From Antedon mediterranea (taxonomy: Eukaryota; Echinodermata; Crinoidea; Comatulida; Antedonidae), in NCBI RefSeq assembly GCF_964355755.1, contig NC_092674.1:26894001-26958000 (forward strand): a stretch of DNA of 64,000 nucleotides, written 5' to 3'. The translations under genes were made by a program, and so were the position numbers. This document shows, piece by piece, positions 13,301-28,300 of the stretch; the first letter of the stretch is position 1, and every line of letters begins with the position of its first letter. The notes below the pieces were generated by a model that did no database searches, was not told the DNA's origin, and was given only the letters and a program-made list of their open reading frames with translations.

Positions 13301-16300
13301 TGTAGTGTTATTTAATCTGTTCATAGATTATTATCATAAGCTTGTATACCTTTTTATGTATAGAAACCAATCTGTGTTGTGATAACTTCAGTAGCTACAA
13401 CAAATTACTATGCGTTGTCATACCAGTTTAGTTTTAATAGTACAAGGATTGTTGAAATTTAGGGCAGCAATAAGACAAAACAAGCTTTATTGGATGACGA
13501 GTTGGGAGCAGGAACGCTAGTAGACCAAACCTAGTACCGTTTTGATTACGATCATATGGGAAATTATCTCACGACTTTATTTTGCCCAATATTGTTTTAA
13601 AATAACCAGGATTTTAACCATTTTTATCCGCCCATAAGGCATGTGGGTTCTAAAGGTTAATTGTGGGTGTAGTACTAGGAGGGTATAAGGACAAATTGAA
13701 AACTAAAGTCAGTTTTTAAATTTTCTAAAATAATATTTTAGTTTGAAAAATTGATAGCATTGTTAAAGATTCAAAATTGTACCATATATGGTATTAAATA
13801 ATATTATTGATTTTATATTTTTAATCTGATACTTCTCAGCATATGTTTTTTTGTTTATTATATAGTACTGTATGTTCTCTCTATGGATATTTATCTGAGA
13901 TAAAAGAATGAATTGATGAATCGATTAAAACCTTAGAATAGAGTGAAGAAGAAAGTGTCCCATCACCTAACTATACTCAGCATACATAGGCTATGTTATA
14001 ACCACCAAGATGCTTTTAATGTCAATATACTGTATGTATCATTTAAATAATTAAAACGATTATTCATGGTTATTTGGATCATGTTAAATGAATCTCTCGT
14101 ACTGTAGATTTTAGCATAAGTAAGTTCCTGTTAGGCCTGACACTAATGGCAGCTGCTGTACATATTGTTTCCACGTAGGGAGTCGGATGCTCCTATGGTT
14201 ATGGAGACATACTGGATGTAAAGGGACCATCTAAGCTTCTTGATGTCTGTTTGAAAATTTGAGTTAGAATAGCATGGTCATCAATGGTAGTGGCACTAAA
14301 GCTTGGTAGTAAATTTGAAAGCAATTGTTTCAAATCTGGCTTTAGTCTGTGCCACGATGATCTATATTCTTATAAGATTAATTTATAATCATAATAAAAT
14401 AAAAGTATTTTAGTTCCCAATCTATAATTAGTATAGTATAGTTTTACTATATGTGTATTCAATGGAGACTATTTTTTTTTAGGTACATTTTTAAAAAATC
14501 ATTAACATATTCTTTTTAGTTTTATAGTGTAGAATTAATATTAGCCAAAGAATATGATATTACAAACGAAAGCTACGATATTTAAGCTTTTTGGAATAAA
14601 ACGATATTTAATCAAATTCAGTAAAATTATATTCAATTTTAATGGAACAAAAAGACCCAGACATTCAGCTGTTTTGGTAATGAGATAGTACGAAGAAAAT
14701 TACCATAGACACATTGCGAGATTCTCTGTAGCTCGTTCAGCTGTTGTGAAGCTGAAGCAATGATATAAGTTGAATTTCATAGCCTAGCTAAATTATTACT
14801 GTGGGTTAATACATGTATTATATCTCGCAATGTAAATCAATCCACAGCCGACTTTCTGGTGGTTCAACTAAAAGATCCTAGATTATGGTAAATAGCGCTA
14901 ATAATATGAAGCGCTGAATTCATACGCAGTGTGAACAGATATGAAATAGGTAGCTGATTATAAAAAGGAATATTGTGAAGGTGATGTAAATGTGTTTGCA
15001 CATGAAAAGGTTAGCTAGTTTAGCCAGAAGGCATAAATATTACATGATGAAGATTTGTTGACTTAGAGTTAAAGTAATAGTTGGATATTTTAGTAAATTG
15101 AACGTGCTGTGCGTCAACTTTAAATAATGATATTACAACATTATATACATAATGTGGTGCAATGGGCCATTCGGTGTAATGGAAGATGCTTACCATTGAC
15201 ATTCTTAAGCTCTGTCTACACTATCAAAGTTTATGTTACGAAAAATGTGATTTGCCCATATATGGTCATGATGATGTCATATCACTACCATATCTGGATA
15301 CACCACTACCATATTTGGGCACATCACTTTTTTTGTCAAACTAGTTTGATAGTGTAGACAGAGCTTTAAGAAGAAGAGAAAAAGAATGTTGTTAAATGAT
15401 TACGGTATATTAAATTGTTATACTGCAGGGCCGTAGCCAGGATCTGTCAAGGGGGGGGTTCGCACACTAAGTATTTGGGCCACCCCCATACCTACCCCCC
15501 CCCCCCCAAACAGAAATATTCTCATCTTGGTATAAATAGGTGATCCGCAGTGTGATATGGTTAATTTTAAATTTTTACTTTACAGTATTGAACTAATTAG
15601 AAATATATGGCAAGCCACGTCTCCTAATAGTGGAGATTTAAATATAACAAGGTACCAAATTTAACAAGAAGATGCTTTATATAATAATATGTATAGTTTT
15701 TTAATAAATTAAAATTTCTTCAAAATTGTTGTGGAGGGAGATGGAAAGAGGAGCTTACACACTTTAAATAAAGGGCTTAAATACACATTGAGTAGGATTA
15801 ATTATTATTATACAGTAGTATCGATATCTTTTCCCATACAATGAGGTTTGTCATTCTACCTATAGCTTTGAATAATACTACATATTAGGGAATCTCAATA
15901 CACTAATTATCAATTATATAGTCTCATTTCTAGTATGACGTCCTTTTCACCCTTAGCCAGCTAATCCAATACTTTTATTGAGTCCATTAAAGGTTTTCCA
16001 TACCTATACACACTGTGATCCTATGGTAATTAGTGTTAACAATTAGCTATTGTATTTTGGCCGAAAAAAGTGCTTCTCTTTTGTACGTTATAGATTTGAC
16101 CTCGCCTCATACTGTACGTTTACATTACAACATACTGTAGATTTTTTATTTTCATATCAAATCTTACTATCTATATGCAGAATCATAATTGTTGATCTAT
16201 ATTTGTAGTAATTAACACATCACATTTGAATAATTGTTCTTGTCAATTAACAATATTAACATATTTTATTTCATAGTGAATATTCCAATAATTAGGTCAC

Positions 16301-19300
16301 ATTACAATTACACGTATTGCAATTTTTTTGGAGAAAAAGATGCATTTTAAAAATTAATATTTATATTACTACATCTTAATGGTATATTTGAGGATGTATA
16401 CACCGAGGTCATATTTATTATTTTGAGATTTAGTTCAGTATTTTTACTAGTGTTTGGGTATGTTCGTTATGTGTTCGCAATTTGACTCTCTTTAGCCTGA
16501 CATGTTATGTAGTGTATGTGGCATGAATTATAGTGAGTTACTATTAACCCTATCCTTGTAATCATTGACTTGAGAGCGTACCAAGTTCAAAGTTGATATC
16601 GTAAATGTTTGTCCTGCTCATCAGCTGAAATGCCTTCATCATGCGTCAGTTACTGTCACTTAATACCGGGAGTTCTAGCTGCATAAAGTCTGTCAAATGG
16701 AGTTTGTTGAGACCACCCAAGCAAATCTAACCTATCTCTATTATTATTCATAAATCTACCAAGAGAAAGTATATTTACGTAGACTGTCACAACAAAACTG
16801 ATGATTTATAGAAAAGGGAAAATATAGGTGTTATTACATAGTTTGATACTGGTTTGCTTCCTATCCATCTTTATCCGATTCCTAGATTAATCAATCCTCA
16901 TCCATAATCATCAGCCTTCACACTGAAATTGCGGAAAAGTTGCGGTAAGCAATTTGGTTTAGAATCTTTCACATATATGGTAATAGTGTGGTAATTTTAC
17001 TGTTACAGTATGTGAAAGGGGTCCTAGCGAAATGCGTAAAAATAAGTTATTTTAAAGAATAGAAGCTATTGACCGTATGTTTCCAACTTTGACCTTTGTT
17101 TTATGTCCTGTTGCATACGTATGCGTTTTAGAGTTGCACTCAATTTTTATCGATTATTATTAAAACAAAACTTACAGGGAGAACATTATCAATATCTTGT
17201 ATCAGTATATTATATTAATAAAGTCAATCAACAAAGTTGCCTAATGTAGTGTAACTACCCACCAATTATAAGTAGCCTCATTTCACAAAAACCACCCACC
17301 ATAAAAGAGGTATTTCTGATAGCCACATACTTGTCTTTATGCATGAGATAACTGTGATGTCCTAATGCAAAAGGTGAACATTATTAGTGCATATACAAGC
17401 GTGCCTTGTACATATGTTTTCAGCTACTTATATTGTTATTCGAGTCTGACGATTAATTGTGCAGTAGGAGACACCTGGGTGTTTATCTACGGTGAAAATG
17501 CAGATGACTTTTAGAACATGCCTCGTAAACCCACTGAAATGGCGACATCAGAATGTTGAAAACATTGTAGACATTCAGTGTCTGATGTACATTCATTCTA
17601 AATTTTAATATTTATTATACACTGATTGCAAGAAAAAAATAGTTTTCTTATAGTTTTTTAGTGAGCGAATGCAATAATAATCTGGAGATTTATTGAGATT
17701 TTAAAATCATTTTTAAATTAAAATTGTGTTTACTTGCCTACAATAAAATATTTTCATACAGTAGAACACCTCTATTCAGGGGACACTTTCCTATGAAATG
17801 AACAAGGGGAAATATATGTTTTAACACAATCACTATTGCACCACCTAATAGCATGTACTGCCAAGTCATGTGCTTCAATTTAATGCAGCAATCGATTTAT
17901 GTATATTAATATATGGATGTTGGTTTGTTTGTTTTTTCGTCATTGTTTGGTCAGTTTTGTGAAGTTAATAAATAAAAAAAAATAAATTAAATAAAACAAA
18001 TTCAGTTAAGTATGATGTTTGCACACCGAGAGACGCACCCCCTGGCGCATATACCCATGTGGTCCTTCGTCAGTATTCATCAAGATCCAGATTACAACGG
18101 CCAACCCCTATTTAGAGAGTACCCCTATTCAACTTTGTTGGGTCCTGAAGGCATAATATTCAATAAGGATTCTACTGTACTGTGTATGAGGAGCAATAAA
18201 AAAGGAGTAAAATAAAGTGTCTGTATTTTTCATTGTCATTAATACAATAGTAAAGATACAATCAGTAGCATTCTTTATCTATTCATTCTCCAATTGTAAC
18301 ACCCATTCATTAAAAAATTTGTTGCACACATCATTACACAATAGATTTTATCTTTCATCATCGCACCATTCTTCAACTTACACTTGTGTATTCGTCGTTG
18401 ATTTATATTATTGATAAAATGCCACTGAGAATTTATTCCGACTGTAGCGCAATCAATCCTTAGTTCAACTTTTACCCTATTCAGATTTCAATTGCGTTGC
18501 GATCGGTTGTAGCAACAGCTACACCCACATTCGCAATACTCTTTAAAGACTCATTTTGAAGGTAATCGATATCGCAATTATTACTCTGCTACCCATAGCT
18601 ACAATCTTTTTATATACTCCTTATTTTGACAGAATCAGTTGACGACTGATCACAACACATTAGAGTGCTGGATGACTGAGGCGTGTGGTAAAATTGCATT
18701 GCAAGGGTCAGCCGAAAATGCAACCAGCAGTACATTTTCTTGATAAATCTCCAATTTTGATAGATATCTGAATAGACATGTCACTGACATCTTTTCACTG
18801 TTTTTATCCCTTTCTTCTTTTCTTTCGACCGTATCATTTTTCTTTAATTCATTAGAATCCATTGCATTCTTAATACCATTATCATTAATTTCAATGAAAT
18901 CTATTCGAAGCAAATACTAATGATAATCAATATTAATATTACTACTTCAATTTATTAATCATCAACATTATATTCTCATTATCAACTATCTGTAATAAGT
19001 TTCCAGATGAAATCTTGCTAAATGAATTTCAATACTAAAAATAACTTGCGTACAATGTCGTTCTTTTTCCCCTCGCTTCTTGTTCCCATCGTGAAACAAC
19101 TGCACAATTTATCAGTGTTTATGCTGTCTTTACTCACGATGTTTCTTCACAAAAGCTTAATTTATCACGTATCATTAATTTAGGTGATATTGAATATCTG
19201 TAGGCAAAAGTAATTTATCATTGTCACCTGATATCGTTGCTTAGTAACGTGATACTTAATTTTATGAAATTACTCTGATATGGTGATTTTTTTGGTAACC

Positions 19301-22300
19301 AGGTCTAGTGTTTTTTCCCTGAACAGTATTCAGAAGTCTGCATTATGAACATAAATATAATATGTCAGACAATAATGTTGGTAATTAGGTTATGCTCTAG
19401 CTTAGACAGAAGTATGGGAAAAAAGTATCATAAGCATTTCCACTTTTTTGCTTTTTCATTCTCGTTTGTCATCCATTTGTCTTTGTCAATTCTATTATCC
19501 TTCACCATTTTTTCTGCCATTTTCCTTTTCCCATTTTAATTTTCTTCCTTTTGATTGCCCATCTCTATCCCAATTTCAATTTTACCAATTTTCATCTTCA
19601 ATCCCATTTTCCCAATTGCCATATTCTTTCCTCACCAGTGTGCTTAAAATTTACAAGCATATTTGTCTTTGTTACTTTTCATCAATCTATCGTCTGATTT
19701 TCATTGTAAACAGTATAATCTTTAAAACCTCCATGAGAAAAATCTTTTTTTTTTTTTTCATAATATATCCAATTTTGTCAAGGAAGTTTATATTTATTGA
19801 AGGAAGGGATACAGTAGTTTTATTATTTTATTGCACATAACAAACAGTAGTATATAAAATGTTGTTTCTGTAGTTAAATAATATTAGTATTTAACCAATT
19901 TTTTATTTAAGTCCACAAATAATAGCTACATAAAGAAATATAAAACCTGATAAATATCTAAAGCAATCTCGATTTCAATATCCATAATTTCTTACTGTAA
20001 CATAAAACAATTAAAATTTAGTTATAAAATTATAGCTCAGTTCTAAGACGCCCGTATATCTTTATTGCAACCTTGTCTGTTTTACTTTGCTGGTTCTTTT
20101 TACAACAATAGCATATCTTAAACATATATTTGCTATAAACGCTATGATGCTATCAGACGTAAAATTTGAGCAGTCACGTTTAGGCCATTACATTTCATGG
20201 GGCAGTGAGTAGTATGTGTGCAATGAAGCATAGCATTTCTGTGTCACTGCAATGTAATGTCTTCTGCATTATATGGATGATAATCATTAAAAAAAAATTA
20301 TATTTATATTAAAGTATTATTATTCCAATGCAGGAGTTTATCTTACTATAAAACAAATTCACATCATTTTATTAGCTGCATAAATTTACTTTGTATTGTA
20401 AATTCCTTTCTTATCATTACGCTGTTCGTTGGCTCATTTTATGTCTGTTTTATTACGCTTGTTTATGCTGTCATATCAATAGTGTACACATATACTACTA
20501 GCGGAATATTTGTAATGCTTGGCAGTTTGTTAATAGGAATTTCCATAACACTACAGTATACAACACTATTAAATATAAAAAATTAATTTTCAAAATTTTG
20601 ATGGATGAACCATAGAGGTATAAAATTAGATACCTCCATGGATGAACTAATAACTTTAAATTCAAGCAAGCGTTTATATGTTTCTTAGTTTTATTTATTT
20701 ATTGGCTTTAGCTAAATAATAATTTTGTAGGTCTGTGTGTATCTTTGCATCTATGCGCAGTATAATTCTCTTTATTCAATGTCAAAGTTTATTTGCTAGA
20801 ATAATTATAGAATGTATTTCTAGCAAAGTAAAGACGTGATAGATCGGGTCTTAATATCTTTAACTATCATCTAAACAAACTATACAGCAGTACGATCACG
20901 GATGGTCAAAGACCGCACGCTTTAAGAGTATAACCCTCCATGGATTTAGTTAGATCCCATCAATGAACTCCATGATAACGAGTACTGACATTTCAACTCT
21001 CCGTGAGTTGATATGAACACAATATGCTACCTCGAATAAACATATAAAATTATATATCTTCTACTGTTTATCGCCAACAGCTATTTCTAAAGGAATTTCA
21101 TATCAAAATTTGAACTCTGTAACTTAATAGATACATTTGACCTGGTTACAGCCCATTACCGCTTCGATTATAAAATATGAAAAAGACGTTCATGTTTTGA
21201 CAACTGCAAGCCATGCATAAAACAACCCAAGTTATTCTATAGTAATGTTTGTTGTATACAGTCATAATTCAAAGAAATTGTAGATTGTATTAGTAGATAT
21301 AACACAATCTCTGAAAAAGCTTAATTTAATATTACAATACAGTACTTCAAAATAAATTACATAATTATTTTTAATATTAACCAATATTAAAAGTAATAAG
21401 AAGTGATTAATGACTATAATCATTTCTTTGAATTGTGGTTTGTTTGAATAAAAAATAACATAATAATGTATAGTGAGTGTGGCCCTGTCCCAGTCCTCTA
21501 TATCAAAATCTTTGATCTCCTGGCCAGTGCCATAGACAATTAAGAGAAATTGGCAAGTAAAGATTGTTGTTACTATAAATAAATATCTTGAAAATAAATT
21601 TTTCCTTTAATACATTGTGATCTATAATATATTTACAATATATTACAAATTAATTACATTTTATTATCTTTAAATTATCAATTTATCATTCAACCCAAAA
21701 TTTTTTCTTGCCTGCAGGTCTTATAACTACACTTGATGGAAACTTGGACAGAGAAGCAACGGATGGATACAGCCTAGAGGTATGTAGATATTTTGAGCTA
21801 ACCCAAGGTTGATAGGTTGCGAACATTCTCACGTACCGAGTAAACTCTGATTGGATACAACTACATTAACATTCTCCTAAAAAAATATGTCTTCTTGAAA
21901 CGTAAATTATGTTTTTTTTCCAGTCACATCTTAATTGAGTTCACACATCATGTTAGAAATTTTTTTCCAATGTGTTCTTTTAGACTTTTGTGGTTTAATT
22001 GTTCCGTCAGAGAATGTCAAGATTTTAAATTTTTTGTCTGACAAACATTTTTTTCATTGATCTGAAATTTGGAAAATTTATTTTAAGCACAATCCAATAG
22101 AAATACTCATTAGAACACCCCTATTTAAGGAGACACTTTCCAATTTCTATTCAGAGGACACCCTATTAAGAGGACATTTTGTTGGGTCCCGACCGTGTCC
22201 CTCTGTATAAGAAATGTTAAAATTGTCTTTGTTCTGTAGTCATTATAAGTGGAATTTGTTCACACTTGTTTATTTCATTCAAAGACGCCTTCATAATTTG

Positions 22301-25300
22301 CCGTTCCTTTATGTTGTTTAATGCACAGTTTCCTAGGCAGTAAAATATTATTTTTGCCGCTTGCTTTGGTGCATCAGAGTACAAAGTGTCCTTCTTGAGT
22401 CGTTACTTAAATATTTCCTTTAATTACAATGAAGAAAACAACTGGCCAAAAGCTTTCATGTCAGTAAATTGTCGATAGTTGCATATTCATCAACAAAGTG
22501 ACATCAGCATTCTTACAGTGCACTTCGTTCTTTTCAACTTTTCCACTTAAGCCAAATATTTAATATTATTCTGCTATTAGCAGTACAGTCAACTCTCCAA
22601 ATACTGGACTCTCTGAAAACTGGAAATTTCTCACATAACCAAACTTTTCTTGAATTTCCCAAATTTAAAAAACACCAGAATTTTCCGAAAACTAGAAATA
22701 GACAAGCTTAAGTAATAAGTAAGTTAGCTGCATTTTCTTAACATTGTACAATCATCTTTGGAATATTCCTATACATTTTCCTTTTCAGTCAGAGTCATGT
22801 AGAATTGTATTATTTTCTTCCTTAGACCAACATCCCATCTGAAAATGCTTAGATATATTCGATTTGCACTTTTAATTATTCCAATTAATATCAAATTAAA
22901 AAAACCCAACAGTTTAATTAGAGGAATTAAGAAAGAGATCCGATTCCCTTTTTAATAAATATTCAAATTCACAATTCCCATCAGAAATCTGCTATTTACA
23001 CATTCCATTACCTTAATTAACATCTTTTAATGAATACTAGTTTAATTGGAAATTCAAATTGTTGCAGCTAAAAATAAATATACAGTATTGTTGTAGCTTT
23101 CTGCCATTGTGAAATTTACTATAACGTTGGCTAATAATAGCTTAAAGAAAACATGTTTATTTTGTTCAGAATATCTTAACATTTTAGATAATATATTATT
23201 AGCAAGTTTCTCTATACATTATTGATAAGATAACACATTTGTTACGAATATCTAATACTTTCTGTAATATATTAACATGTTCCTCTATAGAATTGATGGT
23301 AATAGGAAAACATGCTAGTTGTTAAGAATATCTTAACATTTTTGGTAATATATTAACATGTTCCTCTAATCTATAGAATTGATGGTAATAGGAAAACATG
23401 CTAGTTGTTAAGAATATCTTAACATTTTTGGTAATATATTAACATGTTCCTCTATAAAATTGATAGTAATAGGAAAACATGCTAGTTGTTAAGAATATCT
23501 TAACATTTTCGGTAATACAGTATATTAACTTTCTCTCCGCACAGAATTGATGTTTTTAAATATTGTAGCGATGCAACATTTTAAGTGCAATGTTTGTTTA
23601 ATGTTATTCAAATACTATGCTTGGCAGACATCAGTATTACTTAACAGTTTTATCCAAAGCAATAATAAACATAGGCTTGCACTAGGTTGCTCTTATGTAC
23701 AGTAGGTTGTTTAGGAGGTTGTAAAGGACGCTTTCATGGGAGCGTGCTAAGTGGTATGCTTGGTGGAATGTTTAAAATATATTTTAGACTTGGTGACGGA
23801 AAATATATCCATGGTTATTGTGCAAAATATTATGTAAGAAGTATGATACTTTAATATAAGTTTCTTTTTTTTGAAGTACAGTACTTAGTATTTCTTTCTC
23901 TTCAATGATGTCTCTCGCCTTTAAAATAACTCTAGTCGCCAACAAGCATCACTGAACAAATATGTAATCTTGTTATATCAATCAAATTTCATTGATTAAA
24001 CTCGCTCGAAAGTCATTAGCAATGTCCTGACCCAGTATTCTGCTTTACGGTTAAAGACGCCTTCTGGTACTGTCGTAGCGCACAATCGTTTCTCTAACAT
24101 TGATCGTACTAATTCAAGGCCTTCTTTTAACCATGGAAAAAATTAGCTAATAAAAATTCTTGGAATTAAGTGTATTGTCTTTAAATATATATTTATAAAT
24201 CTTAAACCTCCAATCAATAGTAATTAAACGACATGATATCTGTTGGTTCGTTTCAGATTCAATCGATGTCCTCCTTTAGTTTTAATAAATTTTATAATTG
24301 ATGTGGCGTCCATCCTCACATGGTTAAACATACAGTACAAAGCAACTTGAAAAGTATACTCTGCGAGGCGATTGTAAATAGATTATGAAGAATATAGATT
24401 TTTAAGAATATGTACGTCTAATTTGCACATTTTTCCTGTTTCTATCCCTATAGATTGGTATGTGTGTACAGAAGAATCAAATAAATGCACACGGGCAGTT
24501 GTGAATAAATTTTAAAGCTTATAGATTTTTCTAGAGTCTGATTTGCTATATATTGTTTGTTGTTTGTTTCGCTGTACAATATCGCAGTAATGGTTCATAT
24601 CGGTTACCATATCGCAGCGTTATATGCAGTGGCTTTCAAGATAGGTTTCTTTTCCTCAGGGTATCTTTAACTACAGTCAACAGCTCTTGTTCGGAATTGA
24701 AAAATTTGAATAGAACTCGCATCTGAATTTCTTTAACCTCGATTTACTAGAGATCAAAATGAGGTCAGATTTAGTTGAAGTATTTGAAACATTGTATCAT
24801 CAGATTTTGTAAAGAATACTACTTTGGAGGATTAGAAATTTAATTAGAGATAATTAGTATTTTGATTAGGAGTATGCTGTATGTTTTCAGGTAGAGCCTC
24901 TATTAAAGAGTCATTTTTGTCTGCTTAAAACCTGAACAAGGAGTTTACTATATACAGTAGTCTAATTTATGGCATCTATGCATCAATAGTGATTTATATG
25001 GTTGATGTTTTTTTTTTAAATCTGAAGTCATGTGATAAGAGTGTTATGTTATTTGGCCCTAGCAACTGTTTCCAGTTAGTTTACAGTCGTCGACATCTAC
25101 CCTTAGCACCTTTTGTTCATTCATGTTACATGTTTATACGTATCCATAGTAACTGCATCCTGCTAAGTCCAGCGCAAACTTAATAGGTCAGATATCTGAA
25201 CAATACCTGTCAGGATTTAGCTCTATAAACTTATTGAGATGCATCCTAGCCAGAAGGCGAATTCCAAAGGCCTAGATACCAACACCATACCTGATCCAAC

Positions 25301-28300
25301 ATTTGCTATAAAAAAAGATGCTATCTAACAGAGGTCAAAGGTTAAAGAAAATAAAGATGCCAAACTAAACGAGATTGAAATTTGAGGAAAACTATTATAA
25401 TAAATATCAGATCAAATAAACAGTCAATATTTTTTTTAACATTATTAGATTTTAATTATTATCTTTCATAAATTTATACAGTAATAATTCAGCTAGTAAT
25501 AATGAAATATTGAATTATTAATTTTTTTTTTAATTTGATGAATTACTGTACAGCTAAATTAAGAATCCCTTGAGTCCTGCAGATTGGAACTTTCTGTTAA
25601 TGATATCCAGTCTTGGCCATAATTACTATCATTTGTCTTAAATATGGTACCATATTGTTTCTGTTGAACTTCTGCTTTAAGTGATTTTATATGAAGCAGA
25701 TATTTAGAGAGTGAGGGCGACTGGGAGATTATATAGGTTATATTAAACCACTCTACATTTATTTCATTCATATGTTTCTTCCTTAAATGCCTCAGTTTTA
25801 TTTTATTTGGTATATTTGTGTGGTCGAAGTCAAAGGTTATCATTAAGTGGTTTACCAATAGTTAAACAAATAACCCCTATTTTGCGTTGGAGTAAAAAAC
25901 TGCACCAGCAATTTCAGGATTTAACCATTTACCTTTATCTTACTACTTGAAACAAAATAATTAAAATTCAGACCAGTTTTCACCTAATATGGTTTTTATT
26001 CGAGATATTACAGTGAATATATTATCTAATTAAAAATATTTGAAAAAAAAAATGTTTTTCAAGCACTTTACATAGTCTCCTTACATTAATTTTATGTAAA
26101 CTTTTATCAATAGTAACGTGTTTAATGACTATTTGAAGGATCATTAAAATGTGAATGATGATCTAGATTAGCTTCAAGATTAAGTGGATTATTGTCGATA
26201 ATCATAATCCTATTGGATGTTGGAAATTAATCAAATCATGGATTACCCTGCTTAAGAGTAATATCGTAATGTTTGAAATAGAATATCGACTGTTCATGCT
26301 TTATAAAATGTTTGATGGTTAATTGAAAGATTGTTAGAATATAAATAATGATCTGGATTAGGTGGGATTAAGTGGATTATCAGCACTAGTCATAATCCTA
26401 TTAAAATGAATCAAAATGAAGATAAATTTAATGTCACCACATGTTTATATTATTTTTCAAAATTTCACATGGCTTCTACATCTAGGAATGTAAAATAAAA
26501 ACAATAAACTACATCTAGAAAGGTTTTGTTTTAAAATAGGGCCTGTTTCTGCTGCAACTGCTCAAAATACGGTATAAAAATACGGTATAAAATACGGTAT
26601 TTTTATACCGTATTTTTTAGTACCCCGTTTCTGCTAACAATACTTCTTGGGTGGTCGTGTTAAATTTCATCTTTTTTACCCAAATTGCCATTCATTTATT
26701 TGATCGATAATTAAAAGTCGCAATAAAGGAAGTTTTACGTCTCGCTTTCAACAGCCTAGCCCTAGTGATAGAGATGTTGTGAGAGCACAGAAAACATCGT
26801 AATGGGGACAATTAATTTGTTCCCTCCCCGAGTTATTGTATTTTGCAATGTTGTACTGCTTTTGCAGGCTCTTCAGCTTTGAGTTTACTTGCTTTGGAGA
26901 CAAGTTTATTCCATACTTCTGCTTTATTTTTTTAGAAATGTCTTTTTAAATGTGGTTGTCCCTTTTATTACCTTTTAGTTGGTCAGACATTTTAGCTTCC
27001 CCACACACATTTATTTAGTAAAACTGTGACGTATTCGCTCCACATTTTCGCCGAATATATCTATACATGTGTGTAAAGCAGCTAACAGCGACAGAAAATA
27101 AAAACACGAATGGTGACCTTTTGTCATGTAAAAAAAAAATACGGTATTTTTTATTGGCAGCAGAAACGGGTACAAAAAATACGGTATAAATTTGTAAATA
27201 CCGTATTTTATCCACAAATTTTGTGGGGAAAATACGGTATACAAAATACGGTATATTTTTTATGAGCGCAGTTTCTGCTGCCAAAAATATACCGTATATA
27301 TACGGTATTCAAAAAATACCGTATAATATACGGTATTTAGTTGGCAGCAGAAACAGGGCCATAGATACTATAAATCAACAATTTATTTTTACAATTTGGT
27401 AATCAATAATAAGTAATTGGTCATATGTTTTGCCCTACTCTGACTTTGGGTATGTTCAGACCTACTGAGTTATGCTTTCGTATCACAGCCAAGGTCATAT
27501 TTTAATGAGCGTCGTAAGAGCAAAGTGTTCAGATTCATTGCAACGAAGTTGCGTTACAAACGGATATGATGTCACTCGCTGGCGATTAACCAAACTCTAA
27601 CGCACGCATAGACCTACCTTCGTTGTTATTAAAAGTAGTAGTGGTTGGTTTAGGAGTTACAGGCCTAGACCGAACACTTGGGCTCGGCATTACCGATTGG
27701 TTGTCAGGCATACCAACCAGCCGATCAAATCCAGTACTTGCACCGGCTCCAGATTTATTTACTCGGTCTTTCGCCGCTTTATACGACGACCCCTTCAATT
27801 TCATTTGGATATTAAATCCTTCTTTATGAGGATGGCCCATCTGCTAACGTGTCCGCCATCTCGTCGAACACAGACATCTTGATGCCGGTGCTTTTACGCC
27901 AGTTTTTCACTTCCAACCGATCTCTGAAGTCAGGGCTTCCCCAAAATGAAATAAGGTATTTTACTTCGGTTTCTCGCCAATGCGCACGCTTCGATGACAT
28001 TTTAAATTAATTAATATAATAATATTAATAATAATAATAATACTGTATAGTGTAACAACAAAAGGTATGATTTTTTCGCACGTTCACCGATCACAACAAA
28101 TGGATCAGCTTGGCTATACGATGAGGAGCTCATGTCACGATGTGATGTGGCGAATATTGTAATTTGATTGGCTAGATATCTAACCTAGGTCATATTCATC
28201 GATGCGTGACTTTTGTATTGTAAGCGATGTCCACTAAACTCATACCTTGAGCTTTCGTAGCGTACGAAATATCAGTGTCGTATGAGGTGGCTTCCACTAA

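Larger units (their letters stand above)
4339..21717 (+). other. 17.4-kb intron
   Basis: It links exons 4006-4338 and 21718-21779. Contents I can support: truncated LINE 3' end 4411-4658, a 147-bp tandem repeat from 7988, homopyrimidine tract 11255-11425, repeat-like 11858-12000, TIR elements at 12881 and 15205, hAT-like terminus 15425-15515, and a dispersed repeat copy 17758-18205. The remaining stretches (4660-7980, 8520-11240, 12010-12880, 13020-15200, 15520-17750, 18210-21717) are AT-rich, with nothing recognised. Confidence 0.85.

Noticed and set aside
19345-19840. Two overlapping + strand open frames
   Set aside because: T-rich low-complexity DNA gives Phe/Ser/Leu-rich translations with no domain.
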